DNA of 64,000 bases from NAT127 sp034717695 (GTDB taxonomy: Bacteria > Pseudomonadota > Gammaproteobacteria > Pseudomonadales > Porticoccaceae), in contig JAYELS010000038.1 of assembly GCA_034717695.1 (NCBI GenBank), positions 62,001 to 126,000 on the forward strand, read 5' to 3'. Made by a program: the position numbers and the translations under genes. The notes under the pieces were generated by a model. That model saw nothing but the letters and a program-made list of their open reading frames with translations. It was not told the DNA's origin and ran no database searches. The stretch's first letter is position 1, and every line of letters begins with the position of its first letter. Positions 17,524 through 28,241 of the stretch are shown here, piece after piece.

Positions 17524-18348
17524 TCACTCAAAAACGATCTCCGGCCCGGCGGTGTCGAGTTCCGCCAGGGCCGCGAGCACCTTGCTGGCCACTGCCCTGT
17601 ATTCGGCGGCGATGGGGCCATCGGGGTCAAGGGCAACGGTGGGCGTGCCGGCGTCGGTCTGCTCGCGGATACGGCGGTCGAGGGGCAGCGAGCCGAGCAG
17701 GGGGACCTGGTATTCCCCCGCCACTCTTTCGCCGCCGCCCTCGCCGAAAATATGCTCCACGTGGCCGCAGTTCGAACAGATATGCATGGCCATGTTCTCG
17801 ATGATGCCGAGTACCGGGATATTCACCTTGCGGAACATTTCGATGCCCTTGCGGGCGTCCAGCAACGCAATGTCCTGGGGTGTGGTGACGATCACCGCGC
17901 CGGACACCGCCGCCTTCTGGGCCAGGGTCAGCTGGATATCGCCGGTACCGGGGGGCATGTCCACCACCAGCACGTCGAGCTCGCCCCACAGGGTCTGCTC
18001 CAGCATCTGGATCAACGCGCCACCGGCCATGGGGCCGCGCCACACCATGGGGGTGCTGGCGGTGCTGAGATAGCCCATGCTCATGGAGCCGATGCCGTGG
18101 GCGCGCACCGGCTTCATGTACTTCTGGTCGACGATGCGCGGGCGTACGTCCTCGTCGAGGCCGAGCATCTTGGCCTGGCTGGGGCCGTAAATATCGGCGT
18201 CGAGCAGGCCCACGGACTTGCCGAGGGCGGCGAAGGCGAGGGCCAGATTGACGGCGGTGGTGGACTTGCCCACCCCGCCCTTGCCGGAGGCCACCGCCAC
18301 GATGTACCGAATACCGCCGAGACCTGCCGCGGATGCTGCTTCTGTCAT
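17524..18348 (-). CDS. apbC: Mrp/ApbC-type iron-sulfur cluster carrier ATPase
   Basis: The 274-residue P-loop ATPase holds and delivers [4Fe-4S] clusters to apoproteins. Walker A is ASGKGGVGKST near residue 20, DMPPGTGD is the Walker B region, and the CSNCGH motif supplies the bridging cluster cysteines. It is the short form without the N-terminal MIP18-like domain. The ATG at 18348 follows a CAGGAGCAGG site. It is transcribed divergently from metG, a neighbourhood shared by many gammaproteobacteria. Confidence 0.93.
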   Translation of the reverse strand: MTEAASAAGLGGIRYIVAVASGKGGVGKSTTAVNLALAFAALGKSVGLLDADIYGPSQAKMLGLDEDVRPRIVDQKYMKPVRAHGIGSMSMGYLSTASTPMVWRGPMAGGALIQMLEQTLWGELDVLVVDMPPGTGDIQLTLAQKAAVSGAVIVTTPQDIALLDARKGIEMFRKVNIPVLGIIENMAMHICSNCGHVEHIFGEGGGERVAGEYQVPLLGSLPLDRRIREQTDAGTPTVALDPDGPIAAEYRAVASKVLAALAELDTAGPEIVFE

Positions 18349-18383
18349 TGCCTGCTCCTGATGAAAACCGGGGGGAAAACCGC

Positions 18384-18437
18384 TATAGTTGCGCACTTTT
18401 ATTCGGCGGGCAGGGGAGTTACGCCTCGCGCCCGCCG
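18384..18437 (+). promoter_or_regulatory. metG upstream region: -10-like hexamer and leader stem
   Basis: TATAGT at 18384-18389 is a fair -10, but no good -35 is seen. In the putative leader CGGCGGGC (18404-18411) pairs perfectly with GCCCGCCG (18430-18437) across an 18-nt loop. Its role, if any, in metG control is unknown. Confidence 0.35.
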
Positions 18438-18480
18438 CTTTCTGGAACCCGACGGACCGCACTAGACCGGCAGCGAAACC

Positions 18481-20502
18481 ATGACCGAACCCCGCAAGAT
18501 CCTCGTCACCAGCGCCCTGCCCTACGCCAATGGCGACATCCACCTGGGCCACCTGGTGGAATACATCCAGACCGACATCTGGGCCCGCTTCCAGAAACTG
18601 CGCGGGCACGAATGTTACTACGTCTGTGCCGACGATGCCCACGGTACCGCCATCATGCTCAAGGCCGAGCAGCTGGGCATCAGCCCCGAGGCGCTGATCG
18701 CCCAGGTCAAGGAGCAGCACCAGCGGGATTTCGCCGGCTTCCTGATCGAATTCGACAACTACCACAGCACCCACTCCGAGGAGAACCGCCACTACTCGGA
18801 GCTGATCTACAAAGCGGTGAAGGCCAACGGCAACATCCTCAGCCGGGAGATCACCCAGGCCTACGACCCGGAAAGAAACCTGTTCCTCGCCGACCGCTAC
18901 ATCAAGGGCACCTGCCCCAAGTGCAAGGCCGACGACCAGTACGGCGACAACTGCGAAGCCTGCGGCGCCACCTACGCCCCCACCGACCTGCTCAATCCCC
19001 GCTCGGCCATTTCCGGGGCCACGCCGGTCAGCAAGGAGTCCACCCACTATTTCTTCAACCTGCCGGCGTTCACGGATTTTCTCAAGCAGTGGACCCGCGC
19101 CGGCCATGTGCCCGCCGAGATCGCCAACAAGCTGAGCGAGTGGCTCGACGCCGGCCTCCAGGAGTGGGACATCAGCCGCGACGCCCCCTACTTCGGCTTC
19201 GAGATCCCCGACGCCCCCGGCAAGTACTTCTACGTCTGGCTCGACGCCCCCATCGGCTACATGGCCAGCTTCAGAAACCTGTGCGACCGCGAGGGCATCG
19301 ACTTCGACCAGTTCTGGCGCAAGGACAGCCGCGCCGAGCTGTACCACTTCATCGGCAAGGACATCGTCAACTTCCACGCCCTGTTCTGGCCCGCCATGCT
19401 GGCGGACGCCGGTTTCCGCACCCCCACCCGCATCTGTGTCCACGGCTTTCTCACCGTCAACGGCAAGAAAATGTCGAAATCCCGGGGCACCTTCATCAAT
19501 GCCCGCAGCTACCTCGACCAGCTCCACCCCGAGTACCTGCGCTACTACTTTGCCGCCAAGCTGTCGGGGGGCATCGAGGATCTCGACCTCAATCTCGACG
19601 ACTTCGTCGCCAAGGTCAACAGCGACCTGGTGGGCAAGGTGGTCAACATCGCCAGCCGCTGCGCCAAGTTCATCGAGAAGGGCAGCGACGGCATGCTCGC
19701 CGCCGAGGTGTCCGAGGCGGCACTGTGGGAGCGGGCGACCGGTGCCGCCCCGAGCATCGCCGAGGCCTATGAAAACCGCGAATTCGGCCGCGCCATCCGC
19801 GAGATCATGGCCATCGCCGATGCCGCCAACGAATACATCGCCGCCCAAGAGCCCTGGAAGCTCGCCAAGGAAGCGGGCCGCGAGGACGAGGTCCGGGCCA
19901 TCTGCTCCCTGGGGGTCAACCTTTTCCGGGTGCTGATGATCTATCTCAAGCCCGTGCTGCCCGCCATGGCCGCCAGCGCCGAGGCGTTTCTCAACGACAC
20001 CCTGGCCTGGCCCGACACCATCGAGCCCCTGACAAACCACCGCATCAATCCCTTCACCCCGCTGATGCAGCGGGTCGAGAAGGAGCGGGTGGACGCCATG
20101 CTGGCGGCGAACCGCGAGGCCCTGCCGGCGGCGCCAGCTGAGGCGAAAAGCGGCCCCCTGGCGGAGGAACCCCTCGCCGCCGAGATCGGCTACGACGATT
20201 TCATCAAGGTGGATCTGCGGATCGCCCGCATCGTCAAGGCCGCGCCGGTGGCGGGGGCGGACAAGCTGCTGCAACTGACCCTCGACCTCGGCGGCGAGAC
20301 CCGCAACGTGTTCTCCGGCATCAAATCGGCCTACCGGCCGGAGGATCTGGAGGGCCGCCTCACGGTGATGGTGGCCAACCTCGCCCCCCGCAAGATGCGC
20401 TTTGGTCTGTCCGAGGGAATGGTGTTGGCGGCGGGGGACAAGGGCGGCATCTACCTGCTGGAGCCGGATTCGGGGGCGGTGCCGGGGATGCGGGTGTCTT
20501 GA
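18481..20502 (+). CDS. metG: Methionyl-tRNA synthetase
   Basis: The 673-residue enzyme charges tRNA-Met. The HIGH motif appears as HLGH at 21-24, the zinc-knuckle cysteines as CPKCKAD and CEACGA near 140-160, and the KMSKS loop is intact (KKMSKSRGTF). The C-terminal 100 residues are the tRNA-binding OB-fold domain that also dimerises (FIKVDLRIARIVKAAPVAGADKL). Length equals the E. coli type. The gene is divergent from apbC. Confidence 0.97.
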   Translation: MTEPRKILVTSALPYANGDIHLGHLVEYIQTDIWARFQKLRGHECYYVCADDAHGTAIMLKAEQLGISPEALIAQVKEQHQRDFAGFLIEFDNYHSTHSEENRHYSELIYKAVKANGNILSREITQAYDPERNLFLADRYIKGTCPKCKADDQYGDNCEACGATYAPTDLLNPRSAISGATPVSKESTHYFFNLPAFTDFLKQWTRAGHVPAEIANKLSEWLDAGLQEWDISRDAPYFGFEIPDAPGKYFYVWLDAPIGYMASFRNLCDREGIDFDQFWRKDSRAELYHFIGKDIVNFHALFWPAMLADAGFRTPTRICVHGFLTVNGKKMSKSRGTFINARSYLDQLHPEYLRYYFAAKLSGGIEDLDLNLDDFVAKVNSDLVGKVVNIASRCAKFIEKGSDGMLAAEVSEAALWERATGAAPSIAEAYENREFGRAIREIMAIADAANEYIAAQEPWKLAKEAGREDEVRAICSLGVNLFRVLMIYLKPVLPAMAASAEAFLNDTLAWPDTIEPLTNHRINPFTPLMQRVEKERVDAMLAANREALPAAPAEAKSGPLAEEPLAAEIGYDDFIKVDLRIARIVKAAPVAGADKLLQLTLDLGGETRNVFSGIKSAYRPEDLEGRLTVMVANLAPRKMRFGLSEGMVLAAGDKGGIYLLEPDSGAVPGMRVS

Positions 20503-20518
20503 TGATGTTGGTCTGACG

Positions 20519-20652
20519 TCTGACGCTGGACGGCTGACGCTTGGGGGTGCCACTTCGGTGATTGAGGGCGTTTTATCCCGACACCACGGAACAGAGAGCC
20601 TGGTACATTCTCGAGTCGGGCCTCGGAGTAGCGTCAGACGTCCAGCGTCAGA
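20519..20652. repeat. Intergenic inverted-repeat element, copy 2
   Basis: A 23-nt arm at 20519-20541, starting TCTGACGCTGGACG, recurs inverted at 20630-20652 with 22 of 23 matches; 88 bp lie between. An extra GTCTGACG precedes the left arm at 20511. The arms share GTCTGACG with the element at 17399-17519 but the centres differ. It sits between metG and rsxA and could fold into a large cruciform or act as a bidirectional terminator. Confidence 0.65.
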
Positions 20653-20762
20653 CCCAAAACCCAAAACCTTATCGCCCATACCGCAAACAGATATCACCTT
20701 TACAGATTTTTCCAATAAGCTCTCACCCTCGATAATGGGGTGAGTCAGACAGGATCCCGACC

Positions 20763-21338
20763 ATGCAGGACATCGCCGTCATACTTCTCAGCGCGGTGCT
20801 GGTGAACAACTTCGTGTTGGTCCAGTTCCTCGGCCTGTGCCCCTTCATGGGGGTGTCGAACAAGCTGGAAACCGCCATCGGCATGGGCAGCGCCACCACC
20901 TTCGTGCTCACCCTGGCGGCCATCTCCAGCTACCTGGTGAACAACTTCATCCTCATTCCCCTGGGGCTTGAATACTTGAAGACCATCGCCTTTATCCTGG
21001 TGATCGCGGTGGTGGTGCAGTTCACCAAGATGTTCATCGAGAAGTCGAGCCCCCTGCTGTACCGGGTGCTCGGGGTGTTCCTGCCCCTTATCACCACCAA
21101 CTGCGCGGTGCTCGGCGTTGCCCTGCAGAACACCGCGAAAAACCACGGCTTTCTCGAGGCGTCCCTCTACGGCTTTGGCGCGGCGGCGGGCTTTTCCCTG
21201 GTGCTGGTGCTGTTTTCCGCCATGCGCGAACGGCTGGCGGTGGCGGATGTGCCGGTGCCGTTCCGCGGCCCCGCCATCGCCCTGATCACCGCCGGGATGA
21301 TGTCCCTGGCGTTCATGGGCTTCAGCGGGCTGGCATGA
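20763..21338 (+). CDS. rsxA: Electron transport complex subunit RsxA
   Basis: The 191-residue membrane protein has six hydrophobic segments and the RnfA/RsxA signature VNNFVLVQFLGLCPFMGVS at the start. With RsxE it forms the core that carries a membrane-embedded iron-sulfur cluster in the Rnf-type complex moving electrons between NADH and ferredoxin. It opens the rsxABCDGE operon and overlaps rsxB by 4 nt. The ribosome site is weak. Confidence 0.96.
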   Translation: MQDIAVILLSAVLVNNFVLVQFLGLCPFMGVSNKLETAIGMGSATTFVLTLAAISSYLVNNFILIPLGLEYLKTIAFILVIAVVVQFTKMFIEKSSPLLYRVLGVFLPLITTNCAVLGVALQNTAKNHGFLEASLYGFGAAAGFSLVLVLFSAMRERLAVADVPVPFRGPAIALITAGMMSLAFMGFSGLA

Positions 21339-21979
21339 ACATGGTCGACCTGATCGCGCAACAGCCGCTGCTCGCCGCCTTGGTGGCCCTCGGGGGCCTC
21401 GCCATCGTCTTCGGCGGCATACTCGGGTTTGCCGCCGTCAAGTTCAGGGTGGAGGGGGATCCCATCGTCGAGCGCATCGACGCCCTGCTGCCCCAGACCC
21501 AGTGCGGCCAGTGCGGCTACCCCGGCTGCCGACCCTACGCCGAGGCCATCGCCAACGGCGACATCATCAACAAATGCCCCCCGGGGGGCCAGGCCACCAT
21601 CAATGCCCTGGCAGATCTGCTCGACGTGCCGGCCCCGGAACTCGACGGCGAGGCGGTGGAAGTGAAGAAGGTGGCCTTCATCCGCGAGGCGGAGTGCATC
21701 GGCTGCACCAAGTGCATCCAGGCCTGCCCGGTGGACGCCATCCTCGGCGCGGCCAAACAGATGCACACGGTGATCGCCAGCGAATGCACCGGCTGCGACC
21801 TCTGCGTCGAACCCTGCCCGGTGGACTGCATCGAGATGCGCCCCGTGGCGCAAACCCTCGCCGACTGGAAGTGGGACGTTCCCGCCCCCCTCGGCGAGCG
21901 CCTCAAGGGCCTGCGATCCGCCGACCTGATCGCCACCGACCGCCCCCGCGCCACCACCGGGAAAGACCGCGCCGCATGA
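21335..21979 (+). CDS. rsxB: Electron transport complex subunit RsxB
   Basis: The 214-residue iron-sulfur protein has an N-terminal membrane helix, then a CxxCx4C cluster motif (CGQCGYPGC), and two ferredoxin-type 4Fe-4S motifs (CIGCTKCIQACP and CTGCDLCVEPCP). It relays electrons inside the Rsx/Rnf complex. Start and stop overlap both neighbours by 4 nt. Confidence 0.96.
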   Translation: MNMVDLIAQQPLLAALVALGGLAIVFGGILGFAAVKFRVEGDPIVERIDALLPQTQCGQCGYPGCRPYAEAIANGDIINKCPPGGQATINALADLLDVPAPELDGEAVEVKKVAFIREAECIGCTKCIQACPVDAILGAAKQMHTVIASECTGCDLCVEPCPVDCIEMRPVAQTLADWKWDVPAPLGERLKGLRSADLIATDRPRATTGKDRAA

Positions 21980-24246
21980 GAAAGATCTGGGATATTCCGG
22001 GCGGCATCCACCCCCCCGAAAACAAGACGCAGTCCCTCGGCCAGGGCATCGCCACCCTGCCCCTGCCGGACATCCTCATCCTGCCCCTGGGCCAGCACGC
22101 CGGGGCACCGGCAAAGCCCCTGGTGGCGGTGGGCGACCGGGTGCTCAAGGGTCAGCTCCTGGCGGAGCCCGGCGGCTTCATCAGCGCCGCCCTCCACGCC
22201 CCCACCTCCGGCACCGTCAGCGCCATCGAGGACCGCGCCATCCCCCACCCCTCGGGGATGAGCGCCCGCTGCATCGTCCTCCTGCCGGACGGCAACGATG
22301 AGTGGTGCCCCCACCACGGCGTGGCGGACTACCGTGCCGCGAGCCCGGTGGCCCTGCTCGGCCTGATTCGCGACGCGGGGATCGCCGGCCTTGGCGGCGC
22401 GGGGTTTCCCAGCGCCGTCAAGCTCGGCCCCAAACAGCCCATCGATACCCTCATCATCAACGGCACGGAGTGCGAGCCCTACATCACCGCCGACGACATC
22501 CTGATGCGGGAACGCGCGGCGGACATCGTCGAGGGGGTGGCGATTCTCGCCCATATCCTCGGCAACCCGGCGACCCTCCTCATCGGCGTCGAAGACAACA
22601 AGCCCCGGGCCTTTGAGGCCCTGGAAGCCGCCGCCCGGGGCACCGCCATCGAGGTGATGGAGTTCCCCACCAAGTACCCCTCCGGGGGCGAGAAGCAGCT
22701 GATCCAGATCCTCACCGGCAAGGAAGTACCGAGCGGCAAGCTGCCCGCCGACCTCGGCATCGTCTGCCAGAACGTCGGCACCACCTACGCGGTGCAGCGC
22801 GCCATCGTCCACGGCGAGCCGTTGATCAGCCGTGTCACCACCGTCACCGGACGGGCCTGCGGGCGCAACGGCAACTACGAGGTACCCATCGGCACCCCCA
22901 TCCGCCACCTGCTGGCCCACAATGCCTTCGACGCCGCCCGCTGCGCCCGCCTCATCATGGGCGGCCCGATGATGGGCTTCGCCCTGCCGGACATCGACGT
23001 GCCGGTGGTCAAGACCACCAACTGCATTCTCGCCGGCAGCCACGACGAATTCCCGCCCGCGCCACCCGCCCAGGCCTGCATCCGCTGCGGCCTGTGCGCA
23101 GAGGCCTGCCCCGCCTCCCTGCTGCCCCAGCAACTGTACTGGTACGCCCAGTCCCACAATCTGGAGCGGCTCGAGGCCCACAACCTGTTCGACTGCATCG
23201 AGTGCGGCGCCTGCGCCTATGTGTGCCCGAGCAACATTCCCCTGGTGCAGTACTACCGCGCCGCCAAGGGGGAGATCCGCCAGCAGGACGCGGAGAAGAA
23301 AAAGGCCGACCACGCCCGCCAGCGCTTCGAGTTCCACAAGGCGCGCCTGGAGCGGGCCGAAGCGGAGAAGGCCGCCAAGCGGGAGGCGCGGCGCCTCGCC
23401 GCGGAGGAGGCCCAGGCGAAGGTGGCGGGCGACGCCATCCCGGCCAGCGGCCCCGGCAGCGCCGACGACCTGATCCAGGCGGCGATGGCCCGGGCCGCCG
23501 CCCGCCAGTCCTCCCCGGAGCAGCAGCAGGCCAAGCTGGAACGGGGCCTTGAAGCGGCGAGAAATCGTCTCCAGGTGGCCGAGGCGAAGCTCGCCGAGGG
23601 CGAGGGAGAGGGCCTCGACACCGAACCCCTCGACCGGCTCCGGGCCCGGGTGGAGGAAGCCCGGGTGAAGCTCGCCGAGGCGGAGAGAAAGCTGGCGGAG
23701 TTCACCCCGGCGACATCCCCCGCCCCGTCCGCGACCGCCGCCCGGGTCGTCGACAAATTGCAGGGGGCCCCCCGCGACCAGCTGGAAAGGAGCATCGCCA
23801 CCCTGCGGGAGCGGATCGCCACCACCGAGGCGAAGATCGCCGAGGCCAGCGACGAGACCATCGCCGCCGCCCTGCGCAACGGCCTCGACAAGCAGCGGGC
23901 CAAATTGCGGGACGCGGAACGGCAACTGGCGGACCTCGGCCCCGCCGACGCCAGCCCCGAGCAACCAGCCGCCGACGCCCCTACCCTGGATGCCGCCGCC
24001 CAGGCCATCGCCCGCGCCCAGGCCAAGGCCGAGGCCATGGCGGCCATGAACCCCCTGGAGAAACTCGATGCCGCCCTCGAGGGCCTCGACCAGCGCATCG
24101 CCAAGGCCCGGGACAAGGTCGCCGCCGCCGAGGCGGAGCAGTCCGAGCACCTCGACACCCTGCGCGCCGCCCTCGACAAACTCGAGGCCAAGCGCGCCGA
24201 TACCGCCCGGCAACGGGCCGAACTCGCCGGCCAGGGAGCACACTGA
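21976..24246 (+). CDS. rsxC: Electron transport complex subunit RsxC with long charged C-terminal tail
   Basis: The 756-residue subunit binds FMN and NADH. The NADH/FMN region includes GLGGAGFPSAVKL near 139-150 and NGTECEPYI near 162. Two 4Fe-4S motifs follow at 368-378 (CIRCGLCAEAC) and 407-417 (CIECGACAYVC). Residues about 430-756 are an Ala/Glu/Lys/Arg-rich coiled-coil tail with repeated KLAEAE-like units, a feature of many gammaproteobacterial RsxC proteins and absent from short RnfC. The ATG overlaps rsxB by 4 nt. Confidence 0.95.
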   Translation: MRKIWDIPGGIHPPENKTQSLGQGIATLPLPDILILPLGQHAGAPAKPLVAVGDRVLKGQLLAEPGGFISAALHAPTSGTVSAIEDRAIPHPSGMSARCIVLLPDGNDEWCPHHGVADYRAASPVALLGLIRDAGIAGLGGAGFPSAVKLGPKQPIDTLIINGTECEPYITADDILMRERAADIVEGVAILAHILGNPATLLIGVEDNKPRAFEALEAAARGTAIEVMEFPTKYPSGGEKQLIQILTGKEVPSGKLPADLGIVCQNVGTTYAVQRAIVHGEPLISRVTTVTGRACGRNGNYEVPIGTPIRHLLAHNAFDAARCARLIMGGPMMGFALPDIDVPVVKTTNCILAGSHDEFPPAPPAQACIRCGLCAEACPASLLPQQLYWYAQSHNLERLEAHNLFDCIECGACAYVCPSNIPLVQYYRAAKGEIRQQDAEKKKADHARQRFEFHKARLERAEAEKAAKREARRLAAEEAQAKVAGDAIPASGPGSADDLIQAAMARAAARQSSPEQQQAKLERGLEAARNRLQVAEAKLAEGEGEGLDTEPLDRLRARVEEARVKLAEAERKLAEFTPATSPAPSATAARVVDKLQGAPRDQLERSIATLRERIATTEAKIAEASDETIAAALRNGLDKQRAKLRDAERQLADLGPADASPEQPAADAPTLDAAAQAIARAQAKAEAMAAMNPLEKLDAALEGLDQRIAKARDKVAAAEAEQSEHLDTLRAALDKLEAKRADTARQRAELAGQGAH

Positions 24247-24249
24247 CAG

Positions 24250-25320
<1,071 letters not shown>

Positions 25321-25348
25321 GCCCCGCGATCGCCCCCGGAGCCTCGCC

Positions 25349-26011
25349 ATGCTGAGCCAGTCGATCCGCTTCAACAGCATGGTGCTCGGCCTGTTCGCCC
25401 TGGTCACCGCCCTGCTGCTGGCGTCCACCTACCTGGGCACCCGGGACACCATCGCCGCCGCCGAGCGCGCCGCGGCCCAGAAGACCCTGCTGGAGATATT
25501 CCCGGACGACCAGCACGACAACAACCTGCTGGACGATACCCTGCCGATTCCAGGCCCGTACCTGAAAACCCTGGGGCTCGGCAAACCCGCCGATATCCAT
25601 GTGGTGAGGAAGGGCGGCGAAGTCACCGGCTTCATCCTGCCCGCCGTGGCGCCGGAGGGCTACAGCGGTGACATCCGCCTGATCGTCGGCATCCGCGTCG
25701 ACGGCAGCCTCGCCGGGGTGCGGGTCACCGGCCACAACGAGACCCCGGGCCTCGGCGACAAGGTCGAGCTGCGCAAGCACCCCTGGATCCTGTCCTTCAA
25801 CGATCGGGGCCTCGGCAATCCGCCCCGGGAGCAGTGGGAAGTGCAAAAGGACGGGGGAGTCTTCGACCAGTTCACCGGCGCCACCATCACCCCCCGGGCG
25901 GTGGTGCGCAAGGTGCGGGACACCCTGCAATTTTACCGCGAGCACGGCGATGAGCTGCGCAAGGCGGCCAACCGGCGCCCGGATGTGGCGGCACCCGAGG
26001 TGGAATCATGA
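25349..26011 (+). CDS. rsxG: Electron transport complex subunit RsxG
   Basis: The 220-residue protein has one N-terminal membrane helix and a periplasmic flavin domain. FDQFTGATITPRAVV holds the Thr of the (S/T)GATxT motif for covalent FMN. GYSGDIRLIVGI and HNETPGLGDKVE are family-typical. The ATG at 25349 follows a GGAG site; the 28-nt gap after rsxD is the largest within the operon. Confidence 0.95.
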   Translation: MLSQSIRFNSMVLGLFALVTALLLASTYLGTRDTIAAAERAAAQKTLLEIFPDDQHDNNLLDDTLPIPGPYLKTLGLGKPADIHVVRKGGEVTGFILPAVAPEGYSGDIRLIVGIRVDGSLAGVRVTGHNETPGLGDKVELRKHPWILSFNDRGLGNPPREQWEVQKDGGVFDQFTGATITPRAVVRKVRDTLQFYREHGDELRKAANRRPDVAAPEVES

Positions 26012-26721
26012 GTGAGCTGAGCTACCGCGAAATCGCCCGCAACGGCCTGTGGACCAACAACCCGGCGCTGGTGCAGATCCTCGGCCTGTGCCCGCTGCTG
26101 GCGGTGTCGAGCTCGGTGGTCAATGCCCTGGGGCTCGGCCTTGCCACCCTGCTGGTGCTGGCCGGCTCGAACCTCGCCATCTCGCTGATCCGCAGGCAGG
26201 TGAGCGACGCGGTGCGCATCCCGGTGTTTGTGATGATCATCGCCACCTTCACCACCTGCGCCGAGCTGCTGATGAAGGCCTACACCTACGAGCTGTACCA
26301 GATCCTCGGCATCTTCATCGCCCTCATCGTCACCAACTGCGTGATCCTCGGCCGCGCCGAGGCCTTCGCCAGCAAGCACCCGGTGGGGGCCTCGCTGTTC
26401 GACGGGGCGATGATGGGGCTCGGCTTCTGTCTGGTGCTGGTGGTGATCGGCGGCATCCGCGAGGCCCTGGGCAGCGGCACCCTCCTGGCCAACATGCAGC
26501 TGCTCTTCGGGCCCGGCGCCGCAGGCTGGAAGATCACCCTGTTCGGCGACGGTCAGGGCCTGCTGCTGGCCATCCTGCCCCCCGGGGCCTTCATGGTGCT
26601 GGGCTTTCTGATCGCCCTGAAGAATGTCATCGACGCCGGCATCGAGCGCCGCCGCGCCCGCACGGCGGTGGCGGTGGAGAAGGTCTCCCGGCGGGTGCGC
26701 ACCACCGGCGCCATCAGCTGA
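26008..26721 (+). CDS. rsxE: Electron transport complex subunit RsxE
   Basis: The 237-residue six-helix membrane protein is homologous to RsxA (NNPALVQILGLCPLLAVSSS). It is the last structural subunit, overlapping rsxG by 4 nt. The C-terminal tail is basic and cytoplasmic. Confidence 0.96.
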   Translation: MSELSYREIARNGLWTNNPALVQILGLCPLLAVSSSVVNALGLGLATLLVLAGSNLAISLIRRQVSDAVRIPVFVMIIATFTTCAELLMKAYTYELYQILGIFIALIVTNCVILGRAEAFASKHPVGASLFDGAMMGLGFCLVLVVIGGIREALGSGTLLANMQLLFGPGAAGWKITLFGDGQGLLLAILPPGAFMVLGFLIALKNVIDAGIERRRARTAVAVEKVSRRVRTTGAIS

Positions 26722-26740
26722 CCGCGGCCATCAACCGACC

Positions 26741-27124
26741 ATGGAAAGCTACCTGGCGGTCAAGCTCGCCCATATCACCCTCGCCCTGGTGAGCGTCGGC
26801 TACTTCATGGTGCGCGCCACCTGGTCGGTGTTCGAAAGCCCCGTGCTGAACACCCGCTGGGTGCGCATCTCGCCCCATGTCATCGACACCCTGCTGCTGG
26901 CGAGCGCCGCTTATCTCGCCGTGGCAAGCGGCCAGTACCCCTTCCTGCAACCCTGGCTGAGCGCCAAGCTCGCGGCCTTGGTGGCCTACATCCTGCTCGG
27001 GGTCGTCGCCATCCGGCGCGGCCGAACGCCCCTCGTCCGGGGCCTCTGCGCCCTGCTCGCCATCGCTGTGTTTGCCTACATGGTGGCGGTCGCGTTCTAC
27101 CGCTCGCCCCTGCCGTTCTCGTAA
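26741..27124 (+). CDS. SirB2-family membrane protein
   Basis: The 127-residue protein has four predicted membrane helices and the SirB2 pattern (VKLAHITLALVSVGYFMVRA, then RISPHVIDTLLLASAAYLA). The role is unknown; the family was named from a Salmonella locus. In this window it occupies the place after rsxE where many gammaproteobacteria carry nth, which is absent here. The gap to rsxE is 19 nt, so it is probably in the same transcript. Confidence 0.85.
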   Translation: MESYLAVKLAHITLALVSVGYFMVRATWSVFESPVLNTRWVRISPHVIDTLLLASAAYLAVASGQYPFLQPWLSAKLAALVAYILLGVVAIRRGRTPLVRGLCALLAIAVFAYMVAVAFYRSPLPFS

Positions 27125-27134
27125 ATCCCCGTCA

Positions 27135-28178
27135 TCAGGGCGCGGGGTTCGGGTGCCGCTGGTGGATGGCCTCGATCCCCGCCAGCACCTCGTCGTCGAG
27201 CACCAGATCCGCCGCGTCGATGTCCGCCCGCAGCTGGTCAAGGCTGGTGGCGCCGATGATGGTGCTGGTGACGAAGCCGCGACCGCGCACATAGGCGATG
27301 GCCATCTGGGCCGGGTCGAGGCCGTGCTCCCGGGCCAGGGCCAGGTAACTCTCGGCGGCCTTCAATGAAGCCTCGCCGGTGTAGCGGCCAAACCGCGACC
27401 ACAGGGTCAGCCGCGCCCCCTCGGGCCGGGCGCCGCCGGCATACTTCCCGCTCAACAGGCCAAAGGCGAGGGGCGAGTAGGCGAGCATCGCCACCCGCTC
27501 CTCCACCGCCATCTCCGCCAGCCCCACCTCGAACACCCGGTTCAGCAGGTTATAGGGATTCTGGATGCTGGCGATCACCGGCAGGCCCCGCTCCCGGGCG
27601 AGGGTCAGGTATTTCATCAATCCCCAGGGCGTCTCGTTGGATACCCCGATGTGGCGCACAAGGCCCTCGGCCACCAGCTCCGCCAGGGCATTCAGGGTCT
27701 CCTCGATGGGGATGGAGCCGTCGTCCGGCTCCTGGCTGTAGCCGAGGGCGCCGAAATAGTTGGTCCGGCGCTCCGGCCAGTGGACCTGATAGAGGTCGAG
27801 GTAATCGGTCTGCAGGCGCGTCAGGGAGCCCTCGATGGCCTGGCGGATATGGTCCCGGGAGAGCCGCGGCCCGCCCCGCATGGTGCCGCGATCGCCGCCC
27901 CGCACCCGCCCCGCCACCTTGCTGGCAAGGATGATGTCGCCGCGCCCGCCCCGCGCCTTCAGCCAGCGGCCGATGTAGTCCTCGGTGCGGCCCTGGGTCT
28001 CGGCCATGGGGGGCACCGGGTAGAGCTCCGCGGTATCGATGAAGTTGATGCCCCGTGACAGGGCGTAATCGAGCTGCTCGGCGGCGTCCTCCGCCGTGTT
28101 CTGCTGGCCCCAGGTCATGGTGCCGAGGCAGATGTCGCTGACCCTGAGGCCGGTGTTGCCAAGTGGTTTGAAATCCAT
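27135..28178 (-). CDS. Aldo/keto reductase, Tas type
   Basis: The 347-residue NADPH-dependent oxidoreductase has the length and layout of E. coli Tas. The catalytic tetrad is visible as D48, Y53, K87 and H133 (YQVHWP). The C-terminal IIGATSLDQLRADI is the usual cofactor-binding end. The insert after the catalytic Lys (GGDRGTMRGGPRLS) is typical of Tas. Substrate is unknown. It is convergent with sirB2 and lies 63 nt downstream of the SulP gene on the same strand. Confidence 0.9.
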   Translation of the reverse strand: MDFKPLGNTGLRVSDICLGTMTWGQQNTAEDAAEQLDYALSRGINFIDTAELYPVPPMAETQGRTEDYIGRWLKARGGRGDIILASKVAGRVRGGDRGTMRGGPRLSRDHIRQAIEGSLTRLQTDYLDLYQVHWPERRTNYFGALGYSQEPDDGSIPIEETLNALAELVAEGLVRHIGVSNETPWGLMKYLTLARERGLPVIASIQNPYNLLNRVFEVGLAEMAVEERVAMLAYSPLAFGLLSGKYAGGARPEGARLTLWSRFGRYTGEASLKAAESYLALAREHGLDPAQMAIAYVRGRGFVTSTIIGATSLDQLRADIDAADLVLDDEVLAGIEAIHQRHPNPAP

Positions 28179-28241
28179 CGCGGGCTCCTTCGCTGTGCCG
28201 GTGGTCGGGGGATGGTAACAAACCCGCGCAGGGAGTGGCCC

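Noticed and set aside
18349..20715. An N-terminal extension of the apbC frame of about 790 codons
   Set aside because: It is antisense to metG and shows no domain; the ATG at 18348 gives the normal ApbC length and has a ribosome site.
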